DNA of 64,000 nt from an uncultured Eggerthella sp. (GTDB lineage: Bacteria > Actinomycetota > Coriobacteriia > Coriobacteriales > Eggerthellaceae). The position numbers and the translations under genes are program-made. The notes under the pieces were generated by a model. That model was not told the origin of the DNA. It saw only the letters and a list, made by a program, of their open reading frames with translations, and did no database searches. The stretch spans positions 103,298-167,297 of the forward strand of contig UQNZ01000003.1 in NCBI GenBank assembly GCA_900542525.1. The letters run 5' to 3'. Below, one piece after another: positions 42,877-51,612 of the stretch (position 1 is its first letter; every line of letters starts with the position of its first letter).

Positions 42877-43611
42877 CTATACCGTGATCGAATCTTTTAT
42901 AGCTTCGTACTTCTTGTCTCCGATCCCTGAAACGCGCGTAATATCTTTCGTGGTCTTGAAAGGCCCGTTCTTTTCCCGATCAGCGATGATCTTCTTAGCT
43001 GTAGCTTCCCCGATCCCTGATAAGCTGCTCAACCCTGCAACATCGGCAGTGTTGATATTCACGAGCCCCCCGGAAGCATTAGAGGCGCTTGATGAAGAGC
43101 CGCTACTTGCCGCTCCGACACTTCCTGCGCTTCCAGCGCCTGCAGCCCCACTGGCGCTTGCGCTCTTCGAAGCTACTACGATCTGTTCGCCATCAACGAT
43201 CTCGCGCGCAAGGTTCACGCTCCCTTGATTCGCCTCATTCGTGAAGCCTCCCGCCGCATCGATAGCTGCTTGAACGCGGGAACCCGCATCGACTTCATAA
43301 AGGCCGGGGTTTGCTACCTCTCCTACCACATGGACCGATAACCGTATTGATTGCACCGTGCTGGCACCACTACCCTCTTGCGAAGCTTCAGCCTGCGCAA
43401 CGGTCAAGCCTTCTTCCCCTTCCTCTTGCCAAGAGCTCTGCGCTGATCCATCGATGAGGTGCGTATCGCCGGAAGAGAGCTGCCAGAGCCCTTGGAAAAG
43501 AATGAAAAGGATGATTGCACCCAAAAGGACAAGTCCGATGCGCAGCGAGGTGGGCATATCTCGCAGATGAAGTTTTGTTTTGAGACTATCTACATCATCG
43601 ACAAAGGACAC
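42877..43611 (-). CDS. comEA: Competence protein ComEA (SLBB plus helix-hairpin-helix)
   Basis: A 244-residue DNA receptor: N-terminal membrane anchor (about residues 24-43, IGLVLLGAIILFILFQGLWQ), an SLBB-like domain (VHVVGEVANPGLYEVDAGSR), a Ser/Ala/Gly linker, and two helix-hairpin-helix motifs at the C-terminus (VAGLSSLSGIGEATAKKII, then ITRVSGIGDKKYEAIKD). It binds incoming DNA outside the membrane for ComEC. The GTG start at 43611 has GAGGAGG at good spacing. Two tandem 11-bp repeats lie upstream. Confidence 0.93.
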   Translation of the reverse strand: MSFVDDVDSLKTKLHLRDMPTSLRIGLVLLGAIILFILFQGLWQLSSGDTHLIDGSAQSSWQEEGEEGLTVAQAEASQEGSGASTVQSIRLSVHVVGEVANPGLYEVDAGSRVQAAIDAAGGFTNEANQGSVNLAREIVDGEQIVVASKSASASGAAGAGSAGSVGAASSGSSSSASNASGGLVNINTADVAGLSSLSGIGEATAKKIIADREKNGPFKTTKDITRVSGIGDKKYEAIKDSITV

Positions 43612-43654
43612 GGTGCAACCTCCTCACTCTCAAAGATAAGGAAGCGACCTTACG

Positions 43655-43676
43655 TTTATTTGAACTTTATTTGAAC
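43655..43676. repeat. Tandem 11-bp repeats upstream of comEA
   Basis: TTTATTTGAAC occurs twice head-to-tail (43655-43665, 43666-43676), about one helical turn apart, 44-66 bp before the comEA start and directly behind the thiI stop. Such phased repeats often bind a regulator. They may be part of the comEA promoter. Confidence 0.55.
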
Positions 43677-43679
43677 TTT

Positions 43680-44930
43680 TTAAGCGCGGGAACTCACGTT
43701 TTTCTGAACTGTTTGCACTTCTTCAGCTTGCTTAGGCCTGCGATACGAAGGGCAACGATAGTCGTGTATCTCAAGCCCTGCAAGGACCTCTTCGATCCAG
43801 TCACTGAGCGGCAACTCTTCTTCGGCCTTGAGCACCACGGGGAGCTTCGCATGCGTTTCAGGATTGCGCGGCATGTAGAGCGTGCAGCAATCGGGCGCGT
43901 CTTGCGACGAAATCTCGAACGTACCGATGCGTTCTGCCTCAGAGATGATCTCCACTTTGTCAGAACCGATGAGCGGGCGCAGCACAGGAAGCGAGACCGC
44001 AGCATTCGTGCACTGGATATTCTCGAGCGTCTGTGAGGCGACCTGCCCCAAGCTCTCGCCAGTGACCAGCGCCTTTGCGCCTTCCATGAGCGCAATACGC
44101 TCAGCGATCATATACATGAAGCGACGATAGAGTACGATGCGCAAGGAAGCAGGTGAAAGCTCAGCGATCCTGCGTTGGTATTCACCGATCGGCACCACAT
44201 AAAGTCGTGCGAAGCAGCCGGTGCGCTCAAGCACGTGCGCGATATCGTCGACCAAATACTCACTCGTGTCGAGCGTTTCTGGTCGACCAGAGAAATGAAC
44301 GCCCACAGGGACCGCGCCACGACGCGCGATGCGCCACGTCGCAACAGGAGAATCGATGCCTGAAGACATGAGCGTGACCACCTTGCCAGCGCTGCCAACG
44401 GGCAAACCACCCACTCCTTGAACGCTGTGCGCATAGATATAGCAGTGACCTTGAATGACCTCGACACGTACTTCCACATCGGGGTTCTTCATGAGCACTT
44501 TCTTGTCTTGGAACGAGCGGCAAAGCACTGCCCCCACCAGCTGATTGAGCTGCATGGAATCAATCTCGAAATCGGTGTGGTTGCGTCTCGCTTGAACCTT
44601 GAAGGTTTCGAATGAAGGGACATCCGAAAGCGCCTTGATGGCCGTTTCATACATGACCTCAAGATCCTGCTCGCAGCGATATCCGCACGACACGCGTGCT
44701 ACACCAGGGATCCCTGCGATCAGATCAACGAGTTCGCACGACTGCTCATAGGTCGCGCCTTCCTCTTCGAACAAGCATATCCTGCCAGAGATACGCATGA
44801 TGCGCGCTACCGGCGCATCGCCCAACACCGCTTTGATGTTGGTGATGAGCTGCTTCTCGAAGTGAGCGCGATTCTTACCTTTAAGACCGATCTCGTGATA
44901 ATGAACAAGACAAACACGCTGTTCAGACAT
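43680..44930 (-). CDS. thiI: tRNA 4-thiouridine synthetase ThiI
   Basis: A 416-residue protein with an N-terminal ferredoxin-like/THUMP region, the PP-loop VVTLMSSGIDSPVATWRIAR, and CCTLYMPRNPETHAK near the end. It thiolates U8 of tRNA and can supply sulfur for thiamine synthesis. There is no rhodanese domain, so it is the short form. The ATG at 44930 follows AAAGGA, and an in-frame TTG five codons earlier is less likely. Confidence 0.92.
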   Translation of the reverse strand: MSEQRVCLVHYHEIGLKGKNRAHFEKQLITNIKAVLGDAPVARIMRISGRICLFEEEGATYEQSCELVDLIAGIPGVARVSCGYRCEQDLEVMYETAIKALSDVPSFETFKVQARRNHTDFEIDSMQLNQLVGAVLCRSFQDKKVLMKNPDVEVRVEVIQGHCYIYAHSVQGVGGLPVGSAGKVVTLMSSGIDSPVATWRIARRGAVPVGVHFSGRPETLDTSEYLVDDIAHVLERTGCFARLYVVPIGEYQRRIAELSPASLRIVLYRRFMYMIAERIALMEGAKALVTGESLGQVASQTLENIQCTNAAVSLPVLRPLIGSDKVEIISEAERIGTFEISSQDAPDCCTLYMPRNPETHAKLPVVLKAEEELPLSDWIEEVLAGLEIHDYRCPSYRRPKQAEEVQTVQKNVSSRA

Positions 44931-44962
44931 GGGATTCCTTTGCAAAAATGAGGGCTAACATA

Positions 44963-45003
44963 CAAAAAAAGCCTGGGTTTGGCGAACTACCAATACCCAA
45001 GCT
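44963..45003 (-). terminator. Terminator of the ihf-gmk-rpoZ operon
   Basis: On the minus strand GCTTGGGTATTGG pairs with CCAAACCCAGGC and is followed by TTTTTTT. It lies about 23 bp behind the rpoZ stop. Confidence 0.85.
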
Positions 45004-45025
45004 TCTGCATTGATTGCAATAAAGA

Positions 45026-45286
45026 CTAGTGATTCGCTGCGTCGATCGAGTCTTCAGCAAAAGAAACATCGCCATTTGCGATTTCATCGAATGCAAGAGA
45101 GAGCGGACGACGATTTGCCGCACGAGCGATATCAACTGCGGTCTGCAGCTGGATAGCGCGATTACGCTGACCACGCATCATCTCGTTGATATCTTGCGCA
45201 CGCTTCGATGCCACAGAACACAGAAGGAAGCGATCGTTTTCGGTCTTATCGAGCAGGACGTCGATCTTTGGTTCAATAATACTCAT
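45026..45286 (-). CDS. rpoZ: RNA polymerase omega subunit
   Basis: An 86-residue protein with VASKRAQDINEMMRGQRNRA and IARAANRRPLSLAFDEIANG, matching omega, which aids assembly of the beta-prime subunit. It follows gmk by 11 bp in the classic gmk-rpoZ order and ends before an intrinsic terminator. An AGAGG site precedes the ATG. Confidence 0.92.
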   Translation of the reverse strand: MSIIEPKIDVLLDKTENDRFLLCSVASKRAQDINEMMRGQRNRAIQLQTAVDIARAANRRPLSLAFDEIANGDVSFAEDSIDAANH

Positions 45287-45297
45287 GGATACCTCTG

Positions 45298-45858
45298 CTA
45301 TCGGTTAACGCTATTCATAAAAGACTCAAGTTCGCTATAGGCGCTCTCGAGGTCTTCATTTACCAGCGAAATATCATACTCCATTTTTGCGGAAAGCTCC
45401 AGATTAGCGGTGTCAAGACGCTTTTTTATCTGCTCTTCGGTTTCCGTATTGCGGCCACGCAATCTTCGCTCAAGTTCCTCAAGCGATGGGGGCTCGATAA
45501 AAATATAATGCGCATCAGGCATGATACGTTTCACCTGACGCGCACCTTGAACATCTACTTCGAGAATGACCTGATCGCCCTGGGCGATGTGCTCATCCAC
45601 ATAGCGTTTGAGTGTTCCATAATGCTTTCCATGAACAAGTGCATGTTCCAGAAAGCCACCCTCTTCGAGGATCTGCTCAAACTCCTCTTCTGAGAGAAAA
45701 TGATAGTCTTTACCATCTACTTCGCCCGGACGAGGAGAGCGAGTGGTTGCAGAAACGGAAACCCATGTTCGCGGGTTGCGCTCAACGAGTCGGGAAATGA
45801 GCGTCCCTTTACCGGCTCCCGATGGCCCTGATATAACGAAGAGATTTCCGCGAGGCAT
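45298..45858 (-). CDS. gmk: Guanylate kinase
   Basis: A 186-residue nucleotide kinase with the P-loop FVISGPSGAGKGTLISRL (residues 7-24), SVSATTRSPRPGEVDGKDYH for GMP binding, and the lid region LRGRNTETEEQIKKRL. It phosphorylates GMP to GDP. It lies 3 bp behind the IHF gene and before rpoZ. Confidence 0.95.
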   Translation of the reverse strand: MPRGNLFVISGPSGAGKGTLISRLVERNPRTWVSVSATTRSPRPGEVDGKDYHFLSEEEFEQILEEGGFLEHALVHGKHYGTLKRYVDEHIAQGDQVILEVDVQGARQVKRIMPDAHYIFIEPPSLEELERRLRGRNTETEEQIKKRLDTANLELSAKMEYDISLVNEDLESAYSELESFMNSVNR

Positions 45859-45861
45859 GAC

Positions 45862-46170
45862 TTACGCAAAGCGCTCGAGAAGAGCTTTCCTCTGACGCTC
45901 GCCCAAGCCCTTAAGGCGACGAGACTCTGCGATCTCAAGTTCAGCCATAGCCTTTTCAGCTTTGGTCTTACCATAGCCTGGCAGGGTTTCGATAAGAGCA
46001 GAAACCTTCATGCGACCGATGATCGGATCGTCGCGCATATCAAGAACCTGTTCGAGCGTGAGTTCGCCCTGCTTGAGCTTCTCACGAACCTCTGCACGCT
46101 TTGCGCGCGCGATCTTAGCCTTCTCGAGTGCTGCTTGCCTTTCTTCAGGGGAAAGCTGTGGTACGGCCAT
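45862..46170 (-). CDS. ihf: Actinobacterial integration host factor (mIHF)
   Basis: A 102-residue basic protein beginning MAVPQLSPEERQAALEKAKI, with LIETLPGYGKTKAEKAMAEL, the helix-two-turns-helix region of actinobacterial IHF. It binds DNA non-specifically and shapes the nucleoid. Its presence upstream of gmk-rpoZ is a marker of Actinobacteria. The ATG at 46170 follows AAGGAG; the frame is open 25 codons further upstream but lacks support there. Confidence 0.93.
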   Translation of the reverse strand: MAVPQLSPEERQAALEKAKIARAKRAEVREKLKQGELTLEQVLDMRDDPIIGRMKVSALIETLPGYGKTKAEKAMAELEIAESRRLKGLGERQRKALLERFA

Positions 46171-46455
46171 TGTTAATCTCCTTTTATTCTTGTTCAGTTG
46201 AACAGTACAGGAAAGCGAGGAGCGCTTTCTCTTTTGTACATTCAAGTATAGCTTTTATATATGAAAACTCCACACAAACTTTTTATTCAGCCGATTCAGT
46301 GGCATTCTTTCTTTTTCCTCAAATGAACTGGCATTTTAAGCATTTTTTGAGAGAATGACCATCAATTTATTTCCGAAATGTAATAAATTTTTCAATAGTT
46401 TATTGAAGATCGGCTGCGTTTCAGAAGCTCCTCTATCAACCGAGGAGCACCTTCA
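46171..46455. promoter_or_regulatory. AT-rich intergenic region with the ihf promoter and the pyr operon 3' end
   Basis: This 285-bp stretch has no gene. On the minus strand the ihf leader contains a perfect GAAAGCG/CGCTTTC hairpin (46214-46232) and a TATACT box near 46246-46251 as a possible -10. The strongly AT-rich centre (46260-46410) is likely promoter or upstream-element DNA. A hairpin at 46427-46448 closes the pyr transcript. Confidence 0.4.
46427..46448 (-). terminator. Hairpin behind the pyr operon
   Basis: A 7-bp stem GCTCCTC/GAGGAGC lies 8 bp after the last pyr gene. It is followed by TTCTG rather than a T run, so it may be a processing stem or a weak terminator. Confidence 0.4.
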
Positions 46456-46935
46456 CTAGAAGCGGAGCAAAGGATAGAAATTCTCCGAAAGTGGATTGGC
46501 ATCACCTAAAGCAATGACCGAAACAGCCCCTGCATTCTTAGCCTTCTTGCTTGCGATCAGATCGACCATGTCTTCGAACGAGGTTGCCTCATCCACAAGC
46601 GTATCGACCATGAGCACCTTTTCGTTCTTGTCGATACGAAAACCGTTCGTAAGACCCTCTCCGCTTTCAAGATCTGCGTAAGCAAAGCGTGCCCAAGCTG
46701 CCATAGCGATGGCATAGGCAAGAAGCTTCGACTCCTCATTCGCAGCAAGCACCACATCGAACTTGTAATTCCGAGGAAGCTGCTGAAGCGCTTCGACCGC
46801 AATGCGGTTAGTGATGATCGGATCTTCGAGCAAGCGATAGGCATCGAAAGTAACAGCGCTTGATTCAAGCGACTCAACGTCTTCGGGAAGCGCTTTCATA
46901 CGGGTGAGAATATCGATTACTTCAGCTCGTTCCAT
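46456..46935 (-). CDS. Degenerate orotate-phosphoribosyltransferase-like protein in the pyr operon
   Basis: A 159-residue protein that aligns with OPRT (PyrE) in order, including SSAVTFDAYRLLEDP, VVLAANEESKLLAYAIA and FRIDKNEKVLMVDTLVDEAT. The PRPP loop, normally like VEDVVTTGGS, is VDTLVDEATS (107-119), losing the acidic pair and the TTGG turn. The lysine-rich catalytic loop and ~50 residues are also absent. Catalysis is doubtful. Its place as last gene behind pyrF (2 bp gap) is where pyrE often stands. A structural or regulatory role, or a very divergent PRT, are the alternatives. Confidence 0.7.
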   Translation of the reverse strand: MERAEVIDILTRMKALPEDVESLESSAVTFDAYRLLEDPIITNRIAVEALQQLPRNYKFDVVLAANEESKLLAYAIAMAAWARFAYADLESGEGLTNGFRIDKNEKVLMVDTLVDEATSFEDMVDLIASKKAKNAGAVSVIALGDANPLSENFYPLLRF

Positions 46936-46937
46936 TA

Positions 46938-47648
46938 CTACAGTCCTTTCACGATGTTGTCGAATGCGAGAGCAGGATCGGGCGCAGCGGTAATAGGCCT
47001 GCCGATCACGAGATGGCTTGCGCCATTATCGAAAGCTTGGCGCGGTGTTGCGATACGGCTTTGATCGTCAGTGCTTGAGCCAGCTGGTCGCACGCCAGGA
47101 GTAACGATATAAGCTTCGTTCCCCAACGCTTCACGCAGCATGGCTGCTTCTTGCGGAGAAGCAACTACGCCAGAAAGCCCCGCCGTTTGCGCTTGTTCGG
47201 CAAGCGTACGCACTTGTTCAGCAACACTACGGGTAACACCCGTGAGCGTAAGATCCTCTTCACTCATCGAGGTGAGCACCGTGATACCAAGCGTAACGAC
47301 ATCGGGCAGTTCGGCTTCGATAAGCCCGTCGATCGCGGCGCGCATCATCTCAAGACCGCCGATCGCATGCATGGTGATCATATCAGCTCCGGAACGTGCG
47401 GCGCTTGCGGCAGCCCCATATACCTGATGCGGAATATCATGGAATTTCAGATCAAGGAACACATTGAAACCAAGATCCTTGAGCGCCTTCACGATAGAAG
47501 GCCCTTCTTGATAGTAGAGCGTCATGCCCACCTTAAGCCAAGAGGCCTTCCCTTTAAGAGCATGAGCAAGAGCAAGTGCTTCATCTGCCCCGCAATCGAG
47601 CGCTACGATGATGCGCTCAGATTCGGGCAGCGTTTCGAAGTTTAACAA
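46938..47648 (-). CDS. pyrF: Orotidine-5'-phosphate decarboxylase
   Basis: A 236-residue TIM barrel with IIVALDCGADEALALAH, the catalytic stretch VFLDLKFHDIPHQV (D-K-x-x-D), and the phosphate-binding end VTPGVRPAGSSTDDQSRIAT. It makes UMP from OMP. The TTG start at 47648 overlaps the pyrD stop by 7 bp and follows GGAG. Length is standard for the short PyrF group. Confidence 0.94.
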   Translation of the reverse strand: MLNFETLPESERIIVALDCGADEALALAHALKGKASWLKVGMTLYYQEGPSIVKALKDLGFNVFLDLKFHDIPHQVYGAAASAARSGADMITMHAIGGLEMMRAAIDGLIEAELPDVVTLGITVLTSMSEEDLTLTGVTRSVAEQVRTLAEQAQTAGLSGVVASPQEAAMLREALGNEAYIVTPGVRPAGSSTDDQSRIATPRQAFDNGASHLVIGRPITAAPDPALAFDNIVKGL

Positions 47649-48556
47649 TTCAAAGCTCCAATCAATTCATTAACGTCGTTGATGCCTTCTTGGATACAGT
47701 ATGCCTCAATACCGCTCACCACTTCGAGTGCAGCTTGAGGATTCATGAAGTTAGCAGTTCCTACCGCAACTGCACTGGCACCAGCAAGCATGAATTCGAT
47801 CGCATCAAGCCCGCAGGTGATACCACCCATGCCGAGCACAGGAATATCAAGTGCCTTATACACTTCCCATACCATACGCAACGCAACTGGCTTGACCGCA
47901 GGACCGGAAAGCCCTCCTACCCCACGTGCAAGAATAGGCTTGCGTTTGTAAGGATCGACCGCCATGCCCAGAAGCGTATTGATGAGCGAAACCGCATCGG
48001 CACCCGCGTCTTCGACGCTGCGCGCGATCTCGGTGATATCGGTAACATTGGGCGAAAGCTTCACGATGAGCGGCTTTTGCGTTTGCGCGCGACAAGCACT
48101 CACCACTTCGTGAGCGACCTTCGGATCGGTGCCGAAAGTAAGTCCACCGCAATCGACGTTCGGACAAGAGATGTTGATCTCGTAGGCATCAACACCCTCG
48201 TGCGCCTCGAGCGCCTCGACCACGCTCTGATACTCAGCAACTGAATGCCCTGAAACATTCACGATGACCTGCGTGTCGGTCTCACGCAACCAAGGGAGAT
48301 CCTTTTCCACGAACGCCGCCACACCAGGGTTTTGAAGCCCGATGGAGTTGAGCATGCCCGAAGGGGTCTCAGCGATGCGGGGGGTATCGTTGCCTGCCCA
48401 GCCATTCAGCGAGAGCCCTTTCGTAGTGATCGCTCCAAGACGGCTCACGTCGAAGAACTGGGCATATTCCTTCCCCGAAGCGAACGTGCCCGATGCGGTG
48501 GTGACCGGGTTCTTCATGAGAAGCCCGCCCAGGGAAACCTGCATATTCACGCTCAT
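47642..48556 (-). CDS. pyrD: Dihydroorotate dehydrogenase, class 1B catalytic subunit
   Basis: A 304-residue FMN enzyme with VSLGGLLMKNPVTTASGTFA, the catalytic cysteine in NISCPNVDCGGLTFG, and VGTANFMNPQAALEVVSGIE. Class 1B enzymes work with PyrK and use NAD+. Here pyrK directly precedes it, and its stop and the pyrD start are adjacent (TAAATG). Confidence 0.95.
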   Translation of the reverse strand: MSVNMQVSLGGLLMKNPVTTASGTFASGKEYAQFFDVSRLGAITTKGLSLNGWAGNDTPRIAETPSGMLNSIGLQNPGVAAFVEKDLPWLRETDTQVIVNVSGHSVAEYQSVVEALEAHEGVDAYEINISCPNVDCGGLTFGTDPKVAHEVVSACRAQTQKPLIVKLSPNVTDITEIARSVEDAGADAVSLINTLLGMAVDPYKRKPILARGVGGLSGPAVKPVALRMVWEVYKALDIPVLGMGGITCGLDAIEFMLAGASAVAVGTANFMNPQAALEVVSGIEAYCIQEGINDVNELIGALNC

Positions 48557-49336
48557 TTACCACACCACCTTCGCGGCATCGAAGATCGGACCATCAACGC
48601 AGGAGCGCTTGAAGCCTTCGGTGGTTGCCACCACGCACGAAAGGCACGCACCGATCCCGCAAGCCATACGCTTCTCAAGAGAGATTGCCGTAGGAATATT
48701 CTTGGCGCTCGTGATCGCACAAAGCGATTTCATCATAGGTTCAGGGCCACAACAGGCAACAAGATCGTAGGACTTCGTCTGGAGCAGCTCGTTCACCACG
48801 CCGGTGCAGAAACCGTGATAGCCATAGGTACCATCGTCGGTAGCGCAATACGGTTCACGCCCAAGCACTGCCGTGTAGGCCTCACGCGCCACAAGCGCAT
48901 CTTTTGTTTGCGCACCTAACACCACATCCACTTCTTTGCCAGCGGAAACAAGCTGTTCAGCGAAGATGAAGAGCGGCGCCGCACCCACGCCACCAGCAAC
49001 GAGCAGGACCCGTTGACCCTCCGAGGTTTCCCAGCGGTTGCCCACTGGCCCGATGATATCGATAGTGAACGGCGCTTCAAGGCGGGAAAGATGATCGGTA
49101 CCATATCCCACACACTGATAGAGCACGCTCATGGCGCCGGCGTGCGCATCGACTTGATAGACCGAGAACGGGCGGCGCAGGATATGATCGTCCATGCCAG
49201 GGATCTTGACATGGATGAACTGCCCCGGCTGTATGGCAGCAGCCACATCGGGCGATTCGATATCGAGTACGAAGAGGGTATCAGTGAGCTTCCTGTTAGC
49301 TAACACCGTACCGCTTCGTTGAAGAGTTTCGCACAT
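48557..49336 (-). CDS. pyrK: Dihydroorotate dehydrogenase electron-transfer subunit
   Basis: A 259-residue FAD/2Fe-2S subunit. HILRRPFSVYQVD is the flavin site, LLVAGGVGAAPLFIFAEQLV the NAD site, and four cysteines (226, 231, 234, 246 in CGIGACLSCV...KRSC) bind the cluster. It transfers electrons from PyrD to NAD+. A GGAG site precedes the ATG. It is separated from pyrC by 55 bp, the largest gap in the operon. Confidence 0.94.
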   Translation of the reverse strand: MCETLQRSGTVLANRKLTDTLFVLDIESPDVAAAIQPGQFIHVKIPGMDDHILRRPFSVYQVDAHAGAMSVLYQCVGYGTDHLSRLEAPFTIDIIGPVGNRWETSEGQRVLLVAGGVGAAPLFIFAEQLVSAGKEVDVVLGAQTKDALVAREAYTAVLGREPYCATDDGTYGYHGFCTGVVNELLQTKSYDLVACCGPEPMMKSLCAITSAKNIPTAISLEKRMACGIGACLSCVVATTEGFKRSCVDGPIFDAAKVVW

Positions 49337-49391
49337 ACAAGCTCCTCATCGCGCGTTTGAGAGTGAAACCATTATAGAAGAACGGATGCGC

Positions 49392-50687
49392 CTAGGCGCA
49401 CACATTGCCTGCTTCAAGCGTGAGCTTGCCCTTGCACACCACATCGGTCGGTTTACCCATAAGCTCATAGCCGATGAAGGGTGAATTGAGCGATTTCGAG
49501 CACATATCTTGCGCTTCGACTGTCCAGGCAAGGTTCGGATCGACCACCGTGATATCGGCCGGGCTTCCCACCTCAAGCGTGACCTGCGGAATGCGCAGTA
49601 TATCGCGCGGGTGAATGGCCATGAGCTCGACCAAGCGCGCATAATCGATATGCCCTGGCTTCACGAGATAGGTGTTCACCAGACCGAATGACGTCTCAAG
49701 CCCGGTGATGCCGAACGGCGCAAGCTCGAATTCACGCTCTTTCTCGAATGCCGCGTGCGGAGCATGATCGGTCGCGATCACATCGACCGTACCGTCGACC
49801 ACTGCTTCGATGAGCGCTGCGTTATCGGCCTTGCTGCGCAGCGGCGGATTCATCTTCAGGTTCGTATCGTAGGTTTCAGTGATATCCTCATCGCAGAGTA
49901 CCAGGTGATGAGGCGTTGCTTCGCAGGTAACCTTCACTCCACGCGCTTTCCCTTCGCGCACCAGATCGAGACCCTTCTTCGTGGTGAGATGCTGAATATG
50001 GATCGGACAACCTGTCAACTCGGAAAGAGCGATATCGCGCTGGATCTGGACCTCTTCGCCTGCCGCTGGCCAGCCAGCAAGCCCAAGCTTGGTCGAAACA
50101 GGCCCTTCGTTCACCTGCCCCTTACCCACCAAGCCTTCATCCTGACAGTGGCTCATTACCACACGATCGAACATCTTGGCGTAATCCATCACGCGGCGCA
50201 TCATGCCTGCATCTTGAATGCCCCGGCCATCGTCGGTAAATGCTGCTGCCCCATGCGCGACCATGTCGCCCATCTCGGCAAGTGAAGCACCTTCAAGACC
50301 CTTCGTGCACGCACCTGCCGGATGAACCGTGCAATGTCCCGCCGATCGAGCCTTCTCGATCACGTAATCGATGATCGCCGCTTCATCGGTAACAGGATTC
50401 GTGTTCGCCATCGAACAGATATCCGTAAAGCCGCCATGCGCTGCCGCAGCGGTACCAGTTTCGATGGTCTCTTTGTATTCGAACCCGGGATCGCGCAGAT
50501 GCACATGCACGTCCACGAACCCAGGAAAAGCCAAAGAGCCTTCTCTCTCGAGCATCTTCACGCCTTCGGCTGGCTCGATCGTCTCTTCCACACGCGCGAT
50601 AACACCGTCTTCCACAAGAATGTCACGCTTCGCATCCAGCCCGATAGCCGGATCGATCGCACGCACGCCTTTAAGCAGATAATCCAT
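49392..50687 (-). CDS. pyrC: Dihydroorotase
   Basis: A 431-residue class-I dihydroorotase of the amidohydrolase superfamily. Metal ligands appear as DVHVHLRDPG (His61, His63), later ATDHAPH, and the carboxylated-lysine region. It closes carbamoyl aspartate to dihydroorotate. The start overlaps pyrB by 17 bp and has AGGAGG. Confidence 0.94.
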   Translation of the reverse strand: MDYLLKGVRAIDPAIGLDAKRDILVEDGVIARVEETIEPAEGVKMLEREGSLAFPGFVDVHVHLRDPGFEYKETIETGTAAAAHGGFTDICSMANTNPVTDEAAIIDYVIEKARSAGHCTVHPAGACTKGLEGASLAEMGDMVAHGAAAFTDDGRGIQDAGMMRRVMDYAKMFDRVVMSHCQDEGLVGKGQVNEGPVSTKLGLAGWPAAGEEVQIQRDIALSELTGCPIHIQHLTTKKGLDLVREGKARGVKVTCEATPHHLVLCDEDITETYDTNLKMNPPLRSKADNAALIEAVVDGTVDVIATDHAPHAAFEKEREFELAPFGITGLETSFGLVNTYLVKPGHIDYARLVELMAIHPRDILRIPQVTLEVGSPADITVVDPNLAWTVEAQDMCSKSLNSPFIGYELMGKPTDVVCKGKLTLEAGNVCA

Positions 50688-51609
50688 CGTTCGCCCCTCC
50701 TAAAAGCAGGTAGATGAGCGCCATACGCACGCACACTCCTGAAAATACTTGATCGGTGATGACCGAACGGCTGCCGTCGGCCATGTAGCTGTCGAGCTCA
50801 ACGCCTCTATTGATCGGCCCAGGGTGGCAGATGATCGCGCCTGGCTTCATGAGTCCTTCGCGTTCTTTGGTAAGACCATAGAGCAAGTTGTATTCACGCA
50901 AGCTAGGAAACGGTGCCTCTTCGAGGCGTTCCATCTGGATGCGCAGCATATAGACCACGTCGAGCTCGGGAAGCGCTTCATCCAGACTCGCATACACGCG
51001 CGCAACCCCGAGCACTTCAGGCGATGCAGGCAGCATGGTAGCAGGCGCGATCAGGTAAACCTCTGCGCCAAGCTTCGCAAGTGCAGGAACGAGCGAACCC
51101 GCCACGCGCGAATGCACGATATCTCCCACGATGCCCACCTTGAGACCTTCGAACGATTCCTTCTCTTTCCAGATAGTGTAGAGATCGAGCAGCGCTTGCG
51201 TGGGGTGCTGATGCTTACCATCACCCGCATCGATCACGGCCGCATTGGTATGCTGCGAGACCATGTAAGGCGTGCCTGCATACTTATGGCGCACAACGAA
51301 CATATCGACCTTCATGGAATCGAGCGTCTTGACCGTATCGACAAGGCTCTCGCCCTTCACCGTAGAAGATGCCGAACCACCTGCGTTGATCGTGTCGCAA
51401 GAAAGACGCTTCTCGGCTAGCTCGAACGATCCGCGCGTACGTGTTGAAGGTTCGAGGAACAGGTTGCAGATAGTCTTGCCGCGGAGTGCTGGCACCTTCT
51501 TGATCGGTCGCTCGTTCACCTCTTCAAAGGTTTTGGCATAGGTGAGCACCGTCATGATATCTTCAGCAGAAAGCTCATCGATAGAGAGCAGGTTCTTGTG
51601 ATCGAACAT
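50671..51609 (-). CDS. pyrB: Aspartate carbamoyltransferase catalytic subunit
   Basis: A 312-residue transcarbamoylase with FLEPSTRTRGSFELAEKRL (carbamoyl-phosphate site, Ser55-Arg59) and HPTQALLDLYTI. It commits carbamoyl phosphate to pyrimidine synthesis. No pyrI regulatory subunit is present, consistent with Gram-positive type ATCase controlled through PyrR. It follows pyrR by 3 bp. Confidence 0.95.
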   Translation of the reverse strand: MFDHKNLLSIDELSAEDIMTVLTYAKTFEEVNERPIKKVPALRGKTICNLFLEPSTRTRGSFELAEKRLSCDTINAGGSASSTVKGESLVDTVKTLDSMKVDMFVVRHKYAGTPYMVSQHTNAAVIDAGDGKHQHPTQALLDLYTIWKEKESFEGLKVGIVGDIVHSRVAGSLVPALAKLGAEVYLIAPATMLPASPEVLGVARVYASLDEALPELDVVYMLRIQMERLEEAPFPSLREYNLLYGLTKEREGLMKPGAIICHPGPINRGVELDSYMADGSRSVITDQVFSGVCVRMALIYLLLGGANDGLSA

Positions 51610-51612
51610 GCG

